DNA of 49,073 nt, taken from positions 7,723 through 56,795 of the forward strand of contig JAHDWP010000021.1 in NCBI GenBank assembly GCA_023382715.1. The letters are read 5' to 3'. Below, one piece after another: positions 40,781-49,073 of the stretch. Made by a program: the position numbers and the translations under genes. The notes beneath the pieces are model-generated. The model was not told where the DNA came from and ran no database searches. It worked only from the letters and a program-made list of their open reading frames with translations. The DNA comes from Anaerolineae bacterium. GTDB taxonomy: Bacteria; Chloroflexota; Anaerolineae; Aggregatilineales; Aggregatilineaceae. Each line of letters starts with the position of its first letter. The stretch's first letter is position 1.

Positions 40781-43447
40781 CTATCCTGTGTTCTTCATGC
40801 CGGCGGCGATGCCGTTGACGGTGAGCATGAACGCCTGCCACACTTCCTGATAGGTGGGGGCCGCCGGGTCAAGCTGGCGCAGCTCGCGCAGCAGCTCCAC
40901 CTGGATGAAGTTCAGCGGGTCAATATACGGGTTGCGGCGCTCGATGGAGTGGCGGATGACCGGTATCTCGGCCAGCAGATCGTCCTGCCCGGTGATGGCC
41001 GTAATCCACCGGCAGGCGCGGGCGTATTCGCTCTCGATCTCGCCGAAAATGCTCGCGCGCAGGGCTGCGTCGTCCACCAGCGAGGCGTACAGCCGGGCGA
41101 TGCCCATGTCCGCCTTGGCCAGGTCCAGCTCGACGTTCTGGATGAGCGCGGAGAAGAACGGCCACCCGCAGTACATGGCGTGCAGCAGGTCGAGGCCTTC
41201 TTCGGCGCAGTCGTGCGCGGTGCAGTAGACCTCGAAAGCGTGGCCGACACCGTACCAACTGGGGATGATGGCCCGGCTCTGCATCCACGAGAACACCCAG
41301 GGGATGGCCCGAATCTGGGCGAAGCCGCCCTGACTGCGCCGAACCGGGCGCGAGCCGATGGGCATCTCGGCCAGCTCGTTGATCGGTGTGGCCTGCTGCC
41401 AGTAATCGAGGAAGCCGGGCGTCTCGTAGACGAAGTGCCGGAAAGCAGCCTGGCCGGCGCTGGCCAGCTCGGCCAGGGCCGCGCGCCACTCCGGGCGCAG
41501 GTTCGCCACCGAGGGCGTGAGGGTGCTCAGCAGGGCGGCGTGCGTCACCTGGTGCAGATGGCGACGGGCGATGTCGGCGTTGCTGTAGCGATGGGCGATG
41601 ACCTCGCCCTGCTCGGTGATCTTGATGCGCCCGCGCATGGCGCCGGGGGGCTGGGCGAGGATGGCGCGGTTGGTGGGGCCGCCGCCGCGCCCGATGCTGC
41701 CGCCCCGCCCGTGAAACAGCTCCAGCGTGATGCCGTGCTCATCGCAGACTGCGCCAAGCTGTTCCTGCGCCGCGTACAGCCCCCAGCTAGAGGCCAGGTA
41801 GCCGCCGTCTTTGGCGCTGTCCGAATAGCCGAGCATCACCTGCAAGCGCTGGCCGCGCGCGGCCAGGTAGTCCTGGAAGAGAGGCATGGCCAGCAGGTCG
41901 CAGACGATGTCCGGCGCGGCGCGCAGAGCGTCAATCGTCTCGAAGAGCGGCACCAGGTCTATGTCGCGCTGCACGCCGACCTCGTGGGCGAAGAGCAGCA
42001 GGGTCAGCACGTCGCTGGGCGCGCTGCACATGCTGGCGATCATCGTGTCCAGGGCCGCCGGGCCGCAGGCGGCGTGGGCGGCGGCGATCATGCGCCAGGT
42101 GGCAATGACGCGATTCGTCGGCTCGGAGAAGGCCGGCTCGACGGGGAAAAGCGGGCGCGGGTTGACGATCTCGCTCAGCAATTGCGCCTGCTTGTCTGGC
42201 TCCGGCAGGGCCAGGTAGTTCGGGCAGATCTCATAGGCGCGCAGAATCTCGTCAAGGGCCGCCGCCTGGAGCCGCGCATCGTCGCGCACTTCCAGCGGCA
42301 CCAGGTGCAGCCCGAACAGCCGCACCTGGCGGATCAGCCGGCGCAGCGCGCCCTCGGCGACGCGCCCGGCGCCGCGAGCGGCCAGGCTGTCCTCGATCAG
42401 GCGCAGGTCGGCCAGCAGCTCGTCGCCGCCCTGGTAGCTGCCCGCGCTCAGCTTCTCGCCGATGATGTCCAGCATCTCGCGGTAAAGCTCGCCGGGGAAG
42501 CGCAGCGCATCCCCGCCACGCTGGCGGGTCACCGCCGCGCGCAGCGCGTCCGTCGCGGGCAGGTCGTCGGTGGACTGGGTGAGATGCTCGCGCAGGAAGG
42601 CGACAGCCTCGCAGTAGACGGCGCTGATCGCGGCGCGATGCGCGCGCAGTGTGGCGAGCGTAACCTCGGGCGTGACGTTGGGGTGACCGTCGCGGTCGCC
42701 GCCGACCCACGAGCTATAGCGCACCAGCGGGGGCAGGGTGCGCCAGTCTTCGGCGGGGTAGTGCGCCTGCAGGCTGGCGCGCAGATCGTCGGTGAGGGCG
42801 ATGAGCACGTCCATGACCACCGAGGTCAGGAAATAGACGACGAAATCCACCTCGTCGGCGATGGAAGCGCGCGAGGCGCGGGTGGGGCGTGTCTGCCAAA
42901 GCTCCTCGATCTCTTCGGCGAGCGCCGCTTCGAGGGCGCTCATCTCGCGCGGCAGCAGGGCTTCGCGCTCGCGGCGGGTCATCATCTGCACGATGTGGCG
43001 CTGCTTGACGAGCACCTCTTTGCGCTTGGCCTCGGTGGGGTGGGCGGTCAGCACCAGGCGCACGCTGACCTGCTCCAGCAGCGCGCGCACCTGGGCGGCG
43101 CTGAGGTCCGCTGTGCGCAGGGCGCGGATGGCGTCGCCGATGGATTCGCTCAGCGCGCCGTCCGCCTCGCGCTGGCGCAGCACGCGGATGCGCTGCTGGT
43201 CTTCGGCGGCGTTGATCAGTTGGAAATAGTTGCTGAAGGCTTTGATCAGGATGCGCTTGCCGGCCAGGTCCTGCTGGCGGATGTGCGCGAGCAGCTCGTC
43301 GGCAGCGCCCGGCTCATTGGCACGGCGCGCTTTGGCCGCCGCGCGCACGGCCTCGACCGTGTTGAAGGCGTCGTCGCCGTGCTGCTCGCGGATGACCACG
43401 CCGAGCAGCCCGCCGAGCAGCCGGATGTCCGCGCTGAGAGGGTTCAT
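40781..43447 (-). CDS. ppc: Phosphoenolpyruvate carboxylase
   Basis: An 888-residue enzyme that carboxylates PEP with bicarbonate to oxaloacetate to refill the citric acid cycle. Hallmarks are complete: VLTAHPTEAKRKEVL with the catalytic His near residue 137, VGGDRDGHPNVTPEV, VMLGYSDSAKDGGYLASSWG, FHGRGGSIGRGGGPTNRAIL near residue 577, and the conserved C-terminus GIAAGMKNTG. The length matches bacterial PEPC (about 880-930). I start at ATG 43447. It stands alone, convergent with the GH38 operon, and has its own promoter-like sequence at 43,486-43,514. Nothing unusual is seen. Confidence 0.97.
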   Translation of the reverse strand: MNPLSADIRLLGGLLGVVIREQHGDDAFNTVEAVRAAAKARRANEPGAADELLAHIRQQDLAGKRILIKAFSNYFQLINAAEDQQRIRVLRQREADGALSESIGDAIRALRTADLSAAQVRALLEQVSVRLVLTAHPTEAKRKEVLVKQRHIVQMMTRREREALLPREMSALEAALAEEIEELWQTRPTRASRASIADEVDFVVYFLTSVVMDVLIALTDDLRASLQAHYPAEDWRTLPPLVRYSSWVGGDRDGHPNVTPEVTLATLRAHRAAISAVYCEAVAFLREHLTQSTDDLPATDALRAAVTRQRGGDALRFPGELYREMLDIIGEKLSAGSYQGGDELLADLRLIEDSLAARGAGRVAEGALRRLIRQVRLFGLHLVPLEVRDDARLQAAALDEILRAYEICPNYLALPEPDKQAQLLSEIVNPRPLFPVEPAFSEPTNRVIATWRMIAAAHAACGPAALDTMIASMCSAPSDVLTLLLFAHEVGVQRDIDLVPLFETIDALRAAPDIVCDLLAMPLFQDYLAARGQRLQVMLGYSDSAKDGGYLASSWGLYAAQEQLGAVCDEHGITLELFHGRGGSIGRGGGPTNRAILAQPPGAMRGRIKITEQGEVIAHRYSNADIARRHLHQVTHAALLSTLTPSVANLRPEWRAALAELASAGQAAFRHFVYETPGFLDYWQQATPINELAEMPIGSRPVRRSQGGFAQIRAIPWVFSWMQSRAIIPSWYGVGHAFEVYCTAHDCAEEGLDLLHAMYCGWPFFSALIQNVELDLAKADMGIARLYASLVDDAALRASIFGEIESEYARACRWITAITGQDDLLAEIPVIRHSIERRNPYIDPLNFIQVELLRELRQLDPAAPTYQEVWQAFMLTVNGIAAGMKNTG

Positions 43448-43485
43448 GGCCCGTCCTGACTGTGCTGATCGTGCGCTCCGCTGAG

Positions 43486-43514
43486 ATCATAACAGCGCAG
43501 CGGGGGATTGTCGT
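43486..43514 (-). promoter_or_regulatory. Probable promoter of the PEP carboxylase gene
   Basis: On the minus strand ACGACA (43514-43509), a 17-base spacer and TATGAT (43491-43486) match sigma70 at four and five of six positions. The leader would be about 32 bases. Confidence 0.5.
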
Positions 43515-43537
43515 GTGCGGCTGGCCGGCGGGGACGA

Positions 43538-43670
43538 AGAGGGGCGTATCGCCATACGCCCCTACGCCTCATCCCCTCAATCCCCCTCTCTAGCTCGGCT
43601 AGAGAGGGGGACTTTGATCGCCGGCTGGGGCCAGGGGGAGGGGCGTCTGCGATACGCCCCTACGAAAGCA
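43538..43670. repeat. Composite intergenic repeat related to the array at 1-139
   Basis: Read on the minus strand it contains CGGCGATCAAAGTCCCCCTC, then GAGCTAGAGAGGGGGATTG and GGGGATGAGGCG, the same order as the 55-bp repeat at 1-55. It is flanked by ATACGCCCCTACG at 43,554-43,566 and 43,651-43,663. It also holds a perfect hairpin GGGGCGTAT/ATACGCCCC at 43,541-43,562. It fills most of the 249-bp gap between the PEP carboxylase and peptide-permease genes. Confidence 0.85.
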
Positions 43671-43696
43671 CAGGCGGCAGCGGCCACGCCGGACGC

Positions 43697-44626
43697 TTAA
43701 GCTATCTTCTTGGAGGCCTGGGGGTCGAACGCATCGCGCACGCCGTCGCCGATCAGGAACAGGCACAGCACGGTGATGACGATCATCAGGCCGGGCATGA
43801 TGACCAGGTGAACGCCCATCGTGTAGAAGGTCTGGGCGTTGATCAGCATGTTGCCCCAGCTTGGCGTGGGCGGGCGCACGCCCAGGTTCAGGAAGCTCAG
43901 CGCCGACTCGACCAGGATGAAGCCGCCGATGTCGCTGGCCAGGTTGATGGCCAGCACCGAGAAGATGTTGGGCAGGATATGCAGGAACATGATGCGCGGC
44001 GTGCTGGCGCCGATGGCGTGCGCGGCCACGATATACTCGCGGCCTCGATGCGACAGCGTCTCGCCGCGCACGAAGCGCATGGTGCTGGTCCACGAAAGCA
44101 GCGCCAGGATCAGGATCAGCGTGAACACCGTGGGCGAGAGCATGGCCGAGATGATCAATAACAAGAACAGCGACGGCACCGAGTTCAGGGTGATGACAAA
44201 CCACATGATCAGATCATCAATGAAGCCCAGCCGGCTGCCCTGGTAGAAGCCCGCGACAACGCCCACTGTGGTGCCCACAATCAGCGACACCAGCGCCGCA
44301 GAAAAGCCGATGCCCAATGACACGCGCGCCCCGTAAAGCAACCGTGACAGGTGATCGCGGCCCAGGTCGTCGGTCCCCAGCGGGTGGCCCGGCGAGCCGA
44401 TCTTCGCGAAGGTGTTCCGCAGGTCCGTGCGGCGGTAGTTCACGTCCAGCGTATCAGAGATGACCGGGGCCAGCAGCGCCAAAACGGTCAGCAGCAGAAT
44501 CACGCCGATGGCAATCAGAGTCAGGTGATCGCGGCGCAGGCGCAGCAGGGCAAGCTGCCCGAGTGTCTGGCCGCGGTATTCATCTTCGTTATGCAAACTC
44601 AGCACAGCAGCTTCCGAAGCTGACAT
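43697..44626 (-). CDS. Peptide/oligosaccharide ABC transporter permease, DppC/OppC type
   Basis: A 309-residue membrane protein. A cytoplasmic N-terminus (RGQTLGQLALLRLRRDHLTL) precedes the first transmembrane segment. GHPLGTDDLGRDHLSRLLYGARVSLGIG is the DppC signature. The EAA loop is YIVAAHAIGASTPRIMFLHILPN, and the last segments read LIINAQTFYTMGVHLVIMPGL. I start at ATG 44626, preceded by AGGAGA; it lies 10 bp after the DppB-type stop. Genes for the usual DppD and DppF ATPases are not adjacent; the operon ends here in repeat DNA, so these subunits must be encoded elsewhere. Confidence 0.94.
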   Translation of the reverse strand: MSASEAAVLSLHNEDEYRGQTLGQLALLRLRRDHLTLIAIGVILLLTVLALLAPVISDTLDVNYRRTDLRNTFAKIGSPGHPLGTDDLGRDHLSRLLYGARVSLGIGFSAALVSLIVGTTVGVVAGFYQGSRLGFIDDLIMWFVITLNSVPSLFLLLIISAMLSPTVFTLILILALLSWTSTMRFVRGETLSHRGREYIVAAHAIGASTPRIMFLHILPNIFSVLAINLASDIGGFILVESALSFLNLGVRPPTPSWGNMLINAQTFYTMGVHLVIMPGLMIVITVLCLFLIGDGVRDAFDPQASKKIA

Positions 44627-44636
44627 CAGCGTTCTC

Positions 44637-45698
44637 CTACGACAGCCGGATGCGCGGGTCAATGAGCGCGTAGAGAATATCGGACAGCAGGTAGCCGACG
44701 ATAGTGGTCAGGGATACGATGATCACTGCGCACATAATCACCGGATAATCTTGAGTCAGCACTGCCGAATAGGTCGTGCGCCCGACGCCCGGCCAGGAGA
44801 AGATCGTCTCTGTGATGAGCGCCCCGCCAATGATGCCGGGGATGGCCGGCCCCAGGATGGTGGCGATGGGGATCAGGGCATTGCGCGCGGCATGGACGAA
44901 CCAGATCTGGCGATAGGCGAGACCTTTGGCCTGCGCCGTGCGCACATAGTCCTGGCTGAGCACGTCCAGGGTGGAAGCCCGCATAAAGCGCGACAGGATG
45001 GCGATCCAGCCAGTGGACAGCACCGCGACGGGCAGGATCAGGTGCTCGATCCGGTCGGCGAGGGAAACCTCACCGGTCAGGAAATAATTGGTAGGGTAGC
45101 GCCCTCCCATCGGCAGCCAGCCCAGCCACGAGCCAAAAATGAGCAGCAGGGTCAGCCCCAGCCAGAACACGGGGACGGCGCTGAAGATGACGGCCATGAC
45201 GCGCGTCAGGTTGTCGAAAACCCCGCCCCGCTGCACGGCGGCCAGCACGCCGATGGATACGCCCAACAGGATGCCGACCAGCAGCGACAGCGATCCCAGC
45301 TCTGCGGTGGCCGGGAATTTCTCTATGATAAGCTCCAGAGCGGGCCGCTTGGTGACGAACGAAGTCCCGAAATCGCCGCGCAGGATGCCCTTCTTGGTGC
45401 CGCGCTCCACAATCTGCTCGCCATTGCTGTCCAGGACCGGGTTGCCGCGCCCGTCAACTTTGGGGAACTTCTGCCAGTCGTTGCCGATCAGCCAGCGAAT
45501 ATATTGTTTATAGACCGGATCGTTGGTGCCAAGCTGGGCGGCCAGGGCCACTCGCTGGGCTTTGGTGGTCCTAGGCCCAAAGGTCAGGGTCGAGACGGGA
45601 TCGCCCGGCGCAGCGACGATGATCGCATAGGTCAGGACCGTGATGCCAAAGAGGGTGGGGATGGCCTGGATGAGCCGTCGCAGGATAAATTGCGTCAT
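44637..45698 (-). CDS. Peptide/oligosaccharide ABC transporter permease, DppB/OppB type
   Basis: A 353-residue membrane protein starting FILRRLIQAIPTLFGITVLT, a typical DppB opening. The extracytoplasmic loop after the first segment carries about 35 extra residues rich in Gly, Asp and Asn (KFPKVDGRGNPVLDSNGEQI) before the conserved GILRGDFGTSFVTKRP. The EAA loop YVRTAQAKGLAYRQIWFVHA and the ALITETIFSWPGVGR segment are intact. I start at ATG 45698 with AAAGGAGA upstream; the open frame extends much further but out of family. It follows the binding-protein gene across a hairpin. Confidence 0.94.
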   Translation of the reverse strand: MTQFILRRLIQAIPTLFGITVLTYAIIVAAPGDPVSTLTFGPRTTKAQRVALAAQLGTNDPVYKQYIRWLIGNDWQKFPKVDGRGNPVLDSNGEQIVERGTKKGILRGDFGTSFVTKRPALELIIEKFPATAELGSLSLLVGILLGVSIGVLAAVQRGGVFDNLTRVMAVIFSAVPVFWLGLTLLLIFGSWLGWLPMGGRYPTNYFLTGEVSLADRIEHLILPVAVLSTGWIAILSRFMRASTLDVLSQDYVRTAQAKGLAYRQIWFVHAARNALIPIATILGPAIPGIIGGALITETIFSWPGVGRTTYSAVLTQDYPVIMCAVIIVSLTTIVGYLLSDILYALIDPRIRLS

Positions 45699-45736
45699 TG
45701 TCTGGTTATCCGTCTCCTTTCGTGAGATCTGCCAGA

Positions 45737-45779
45737 GGACTCTGGCCGGCAACCCGTCTGGGCTGCCGGCCAGGAGTCC
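45737..45779 (-). promoter_or_regulatory. Long hairpin between peptide binding-protein and permease genes
   Basis: GGACTCTGGCCGGCA (45737-45751) pairs with TGCCGGCCAGGAGTCC (45764-45779), a 15-bp stem with one bulged base around a 12-base loop. It begins 16 bp after the binding-protein stop on the minus strand. The stem is strong enough to stabilise the upstream transcript or attenuate the permease genes. Confidence 0.8.
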
Positions 45780-45795
45780 TGGGAGCGTTAGAGCA

Positions 45796-47547
45796 TTACT
45801 GGGCGATCGTCCAGGTGTGGACGTTCCACAGGGGCGCGTTCGGGTACGGAGCGAACCCTGCCACCTCAGTGGAAGCCGCGTACATGGTATTCTGCACGAA
45901 GAGCCACAGGTAGGGCTGGTCGTCCTGCAGCATCTTCTCGATCTCGTAGTAGATCGCAGCGCGCTCAGCCGGGTCGCAGCCGGGCAGCGTAGAGGCCTGC
46001 AGCGACAGCTCCTCGAAGCGCGGGTTGTAGTAGGACACCGCGTTGCTGGACTGGTTGGCCGGGTCGTCGTTGGCGCTGCCGAAGAGCTGGATCTGATCCG
46101 GATCATCGGGGAAGCCCTGACGCCAGCCGATGATGTAGGCATCGAAGGTCTGCGCGCCGAAGGTCTGATCCAGCACCGACTGCCAGTCAATGGCCTGGAA
46201 GTCCACGTTGATCCCCAGGTCGTAGAGCTGATCCTGGATGATCTGGCCGATGGCCTCGCGACGGGTGTTGCCCTGGTTGGTGATCAGCTCGAACTCGAAG
46301 GGCGCGCCTTCTTCAGCGTAGAGGCAGCCCTGGCAGATACGCACGCCGTCCGGCCCCAGCGGCCAGCCAGCTTCGTCGAGCATCTGGGCAGCCAGCTCTG
46401 GGTCGTAGGGGATCGGCGCCAGGTCCGGGTTTTTGGCCCAGGAGGTCGGGATCTGGCTGGAAGCCATGACCGAGCCTTCGCCGAAGACCGCGCCGCTGAC
46501 GATGTCCTCGACGTTGATCGCGTGCTGGAGCGCGCGGCGGACGCGGACATCCCCGAAGATCGGGTGGTGACCCTGGTCAATGGGGTTGCCGTTCTCGTCG
46601 CGGCCCGGCTGCGGGTTGTCCGGGTCGGCCAGGTTCAGGCCCACGTAGTCCCACGAGTTGCCGGGCATGTCAACGGCCACCACGTTGGCAGCCGCGCGGA
46701 TGTCGGGACGGCGCTGCACGGGCGGTCCGTCAATGAAGTTGGTCTCGCCAGCCAGGAACTGCTCGGCCAGCACGGTCTGGTCGGGCACATCGCGGTAGAT
46801 GAACCCGGAGGGGATGACCACGCCATCGGGCCAGGTGGTGGTCGCCTTGACAGCCACGGCCTCGCCGGGGTTGAAGCTGGCGAACTCAAACGGGCCAAAG
46901 GCGGGCGACGGGTTGGAGTCGAAGGGGTGATCCTTCAGCACCGAGAAGTCGAAGTCCGGGCTGCCGTCGTAGTTCCAGACGTGGGCCGGGACAACGGGGA
47001 AGCCGGCGCCGAGGCCGAGCGCGGTGCAGGCCGCGACCTCGAAGACCGCCTCGTAGGTGTAGTCGTCAATGATGCGGATTTCCTTGACGCCGGTGGGGTT
47101 GCCGTCGGCCACGTAGTTGAAGTAGCCGTACAGCGGGGCGTCAATGGCGCCGCTGGCGATGGCGTCGAAGCTGAACTTGACGTCCTTGGTGGTGATGGGC
47201 GTGCCATCGGTCCAGGTTGCGTCATCGCGCAGCGTGAAGGTATAGACCAGGCCGTCATCCGAGATGGTGTAGCCGGTGGCCAGCGCGCCGTAGACGGCTT
47301 CGTCGCCGACGAGGCCGTAGGTCTGAGTGATGCCGCTGGCGCCGATGACCGTCGGGAACATCAGGCCGGTGATACGGTTCGTCGCTGTGTCGTTGTTGCG
47401 CAGCGGGTTCATGGCGCCGAAGTTGACCGAGCCACCGAAGTTGCCTTCGATCACGGGGCCGCCGCTGCCCGGTTCCTGGGCGAGCGCCGTCATCGGGGCC
47501 AGCATAGTGGCCAGGATGACGATAACAAAAATGGTTAACTTTTTCAT
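45796..47547 (-). CDS. Peptide-type ABC transporter substrate-binding protein (family 5)
   Basis: A 583-residue SBP_bac_5 protein. The signal peptide (about 23 residues) ends MTALA before QEPG, with no lipobox cysteine. Family features include YTISDDGLVYTFTLRDDATW, TDGTPITTKDVKFSFDAI, DVRVRRALQHAINVEDIV, AAQMLDEAGWPLGPDGVRIC and the final strand region around YLWLFVQNTMYAAS. Such proteins bind oligopeptides, but in related bacteria also oligosaccharides or nickel. AAGGAGGCG upstream of the ATG is a strong ribosome-binding site. It is the first gene of the minus-strand transporter operon. Confidence 0.95.
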   Translation of the reverse strand: MKKLTIFVIVILATMLAPMTALAQEPGSGGPVIEGNFGGSVNFGAMNPLRNNDTATNRITGLMFPTVIGASGITQTYGLVGDEAVYGALATGYTISDDGLVYTFTLRDDATWTDGTPITTKDVKFSFDAIASGAIDAPLYGYFNYVADGNPTGVKEIRIIDDYTYEAVFEVAACTALGLGAGFPVVPAHVWNYDGSPDFDFSVLKDHPFDSNPSPAFGPFEFASFNPGEAVAVKATTTWPDGVVIPSGFIYRDVPDQTVLAEQFLAGETNFIDGPPVQRRPDIRAAANVVAVDMPGNSWDYVGLNLADPDNPQPGRDENGNPIDQGHHPIFGDVRVRRALQHAINVEDIVSGAVFGEGSVMASSQIPTSWAKNPDLAPIPYDPELAAQMLDEAGWPLGPDGVRICQGCLYAEEGAPFEFELITNQGNTRREAIGQIIQDQLYDLGINVDFQAIDWQSVLDQTFGAQTFDAYIIGWRQGFPDDPDQIQLFGSANDDPANQSSNAVSYYNPRFEELSLQASTLPGCDPAERAAIYYEIEKMLQDDQPYLWLFVQNTMYAASTEVAGFAPYPNAPLWNVHTWTIAQ

Positions 47548-47600
47548 TACGAACGCCTCCTTAGGGTTGGTTTGTACAGTGCAGCGAGTTGCTTTTTTCG

Positions 47601-47620
47601 TATAGTGCAGTTTTACTATA
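47601..47620 (-). promoter_or_regulatory. Inverted repeat upstream of the peptide-transporter operon
   Basis: TATAGT (47601-47606) and ACTATA (47615-47620) are an inverted pair around 8 bases, about 55-75 bp before the ATG of the binding-protein gene. AGTGCAG is repeated directly at 47,577-47,583 and 47,604-47,610. No convincing -35 hexamer is seen, so whether this is promoter or operator is open. The rest of the 215-bp gap shows nothing I can name. Confidence 0.4.
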
Positions 47621-47762
47621 GGGCCTCACCTTTCTCCCAGCGCCTCGCAGTTCGCTGGGGCACTGTTTGCCGATGTCTTTTGCTATGGGCGGATGTTATA
47701 CCAGCGTCCGCGCCATGATGCAACGCGAGGTTTATGCGCGCCCGGCTATACGGCGATCCGGC

Positions 47763-48749
47763 TTACAGCTTCTCCGCACCGCGCACGGCCACCCCCCATA
47801 ACTGGCGGATGGCGACGCTGCGCGCCAGGTAGGTCGCCAGCGCCATCGGCAGGATGACCAGCGGGCTTAGCTCGATCAGGTACCCGGCAACCGGACCCAG
47901 CACGATCATCGCAGCCAGGCTGAACCCGACGTCTCGCACTTCGCCCACCGGCTGAACCGCCAGCACGGCCACGCCCACCATCACATCTATGCCCCAGGCC
48001 AGCAGCGAGGCCGTCACCGCCGCTGTTGCGGCTTCGCGGACGGAAGATGACCCGGTGCTGGCAGCCAGCGCGGCAACGATCATCAGGGTGAGCTGCTGCA
48101 CGCGATCAAACAGATAGCCGGCAATGAGGGCCAGCACCAGCCCAAGTGCCCCGGCGCACAGCAGATTCTGGGTGAGGCTTCCCTGCTCTCGGCCCGAAAC
48201 ACCGGGTATACCTGACACCAGGGCGATCCCGCTGCCGATGATCAGGATGGCGATCAGCCCCTGAATCTGCACATACCACAGCCACCACGCTCGCCGCAGC
48301 AGGTCGCGCAGCGACGCCAGAGCGCCCTGCGCCTTGGCCAGCAGAAGCTCCTCGGTGCTGTATGGCACGGTGCGCAGCACTTCCCAGGTGCCATCCTCGC
48401 GCTCGCGGGCGATGATCGGTGCCAGCGTCAGGCCGAGCAGGAGCGCCCACACCAGCAGCGACGGGGCGAACAGGACCAGCGGCGCCAGCAGCAGCAGCCC
48501 ATTGAGGCAGAACGGTGCCTGAGATGAGCGCGAGTGTACCACAGCCGCCATATAAAATCCCACTATCACTATCCAGGCCAGGGGCGGAATGCGATCCACG
48601 AAATCGGCGATGCGCACCAGGGCCAGCGAGCCGACTTTCTCGTGGCGGGCGATGGGCAGCCTGGCAGAAGGAAAGTCCTGCCAGGGGAAAAGCCTGCGCA
48701 TTACGTCCCAGGTGTTGATCGCCCGCAGCCACTCTCGAACTTCACGCAT
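47763..48749 (-). CDS. ABC-2-like polytopic membrane protein
   Basis: About 328 residues from ATG 48749, with roughly seven to eight hydrophobic segments. The phrase IIAREREDGTWEVLRTVPYSTEELLLAKAQ resembles the cytoplasmic element after the second segment in ABC-2 type exporter permeases. No ATPase gene is adjacent in the window, so its partner would lie elsewhere or beyond the edge. The start is uncertain: the frame is open to a TTG at 48881, a GTG at 48782 has GAGGGC upstream, and the ATG used here has no clear ribosome-binding site. It could also be an uncharacterised integral membrane protein. Confidence 0.65.
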   Translation of the reverse strand: MREVREWLRAINTWDVMRRLFPWQDFPSARLPIARHEKVGSLALVRIADFVDRIPPLAWIVIVGFYMAAVVHSRSSQAPFCLNGLLLLAPLVLFAPSLLVWALLLGLTLAPIIAREREDGTWEVLRTVPYSTEELLLAKAQGALASLRDLLRRAWWLWYVQIQGLIAILIIGSGIALVSGIPGVSGREQGSLTQNLLCAGALGLVLALIAGYLFDRVQQLTLMIVAALAASTGSSSVREAATAAVTASLLAWGIDVMVGVAVLAVQPVGEVRDVGFSLAAMIVLGPVAGYLIELSPLVILPMALATYLARSVAIRQLWGVAVRGAEKL

Positions 48750-48954
48750 CGCTTCAGCCAACGGCTGCTTCTCATCCCCCACTGCCAGAGCGCCCTCAGG
48801 CCCCCCGGCGCCGACGGTCTCTGCTGCGCGGTGATGCGCAAGGTATTGTGCAGAGAGTATACCGTATGCAGAGGGGATCAACCGGGCAGCGTGCAGGGGT
48901 GCGCGAAATTCGTCAGGCGGTAGGGGCGCTGCTCTGCTGCGCCCGGGTTGACCT

Positions 48955-49073
48955 CACCCCCGCGCGGCGAGTCGTGCGCCGGCCCTTGCCCCCTCATCCC
49001 CGGCCCTTCCCCCTCGCCGGGGGGAAGGGAGCAGAGCGCGCCCGCTGAGCTTCTCCCTCACCGGGGCGAGGGG
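48955..49073. repeat. Dispersed intergenic repeat (copy 2), running off the window
   Basis: CATCCCCGGCCCTTCCCC, GGGAAGGGAGCAGAG and GCTGAGCTTCTCCCTC repeat the order seen at 17,880-18,005. It is preceded by CCTCACCCCCGCGCGGCG, which also begins the repeat near 19,573, and by GTAGGGGCGC...GCGCCC at about 48,921-48,944. No gene is visible in 48,750-49,073, apart from possible upstream starts of the membrane-protein gene. Confidence 0.8.

Noticed and set aside
40949-43459. An 836-codon open frame opposite the PEP carboxylase gene
   Set aside because: The minus strand encodes a full PEP carboxylase with all motifs. The opposite frame is a compositional shadow with no recognisable domain.
45640-47538. 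A 632-codon open frame opposite the family-5 binding protein
   Set aside because: The minus-strand product has a signal peptide and SBP_bac_5 motifs; the plus-strand frame is Val/Asp/Arg-rich shadow sequence.

Overview
This GC-rich window (about 65% G+C by eye) looks like a Chloroflexota (Anaerolineae-type) chromosome. The assignment is an inference from the mix of genes: stacked importers of the Ssu, MalEFG and Dpp types, a GH13_18 phosphorylase beside a GH63-type hydrolase, a PHP/DUF3604 protein, and many GC-rich hairpin repeats between genes. I see no rRNA, tRNA, CRISPR array, phage gene or transposase. Almost everything concerns uptake and breakdown of small organic solutes, plus iron uptake and one anaplerotic enzyme.

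Layout. (1) 174-9527, minus strand: one probable operon led by a ROK regulator, then an Ssu/Tau-type importer (ATPase, two permeases, binding protein), two overlapping Gfo/Idh/MocA dehydrogenases, a DUF3604 PHP-type metallohydrolase and a TauE/SafE exporter. (2) 9772-14765: a DtxR/IdeR-type metal regulator divergent from a ferric-iron importer. (3) 14782-17580, minus: a small F420-type split-barrel protein and a 714-residue protein of unknown function. (4) 18258-22886, plus: GH63/MGH1-type hydrolase, GH13_18 phosphorylase and GT4 glycosyltransferase, a set that fits glucosylglycerate / mannosylglucosylglycerate metabolism. (5) 23024-30456, plus: LacI regulator, MalEFGK-type sugar importer whose first permease carries an inserted SH3-like domain, and a GH125-like protein. 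(6) 30638-40689, plus: GntR-LacI hybrid regulator, a second MalEFGK-type importer, a CehA/McbA-type PHP hydrolase and a GH38 alpha-mannosidase, ended by a terminator. (7) 40781-43447, minus: PEP carboxylase. (8) 43697-47547, minus: peptide-type importer lacking its ATPases here. (9) 47763-48749, minus: an ABC-2-like membrane protein.

How it fits together. Blocks 4 to 6 can be read as a scavenging and recycling route for glycosylglycerate compatible solutes: two importers bring in the glycosides, GH38 and the GH125-like enzyme could remove mannose, and the GH13_18 phosphorylase or the GH63-type hydrolase could split the remaining glucosylglycerate. Block 1 can be read as import and oxidation of a sulfonated or otherwise acidic polyol with export of an inorganic product. 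Both readings are hypotheses.

Two regulatory themes recur. Every junction where a binding-protein gene directly precedes a permease gene has a strong stem-loop. Several operons also have recognisable sigma70-type promoters (17-base spacers) with operator-like palindromes in or next to them. The intergenic DNA is rich in related palindromic repeats and in seven-base-periodic arrays.
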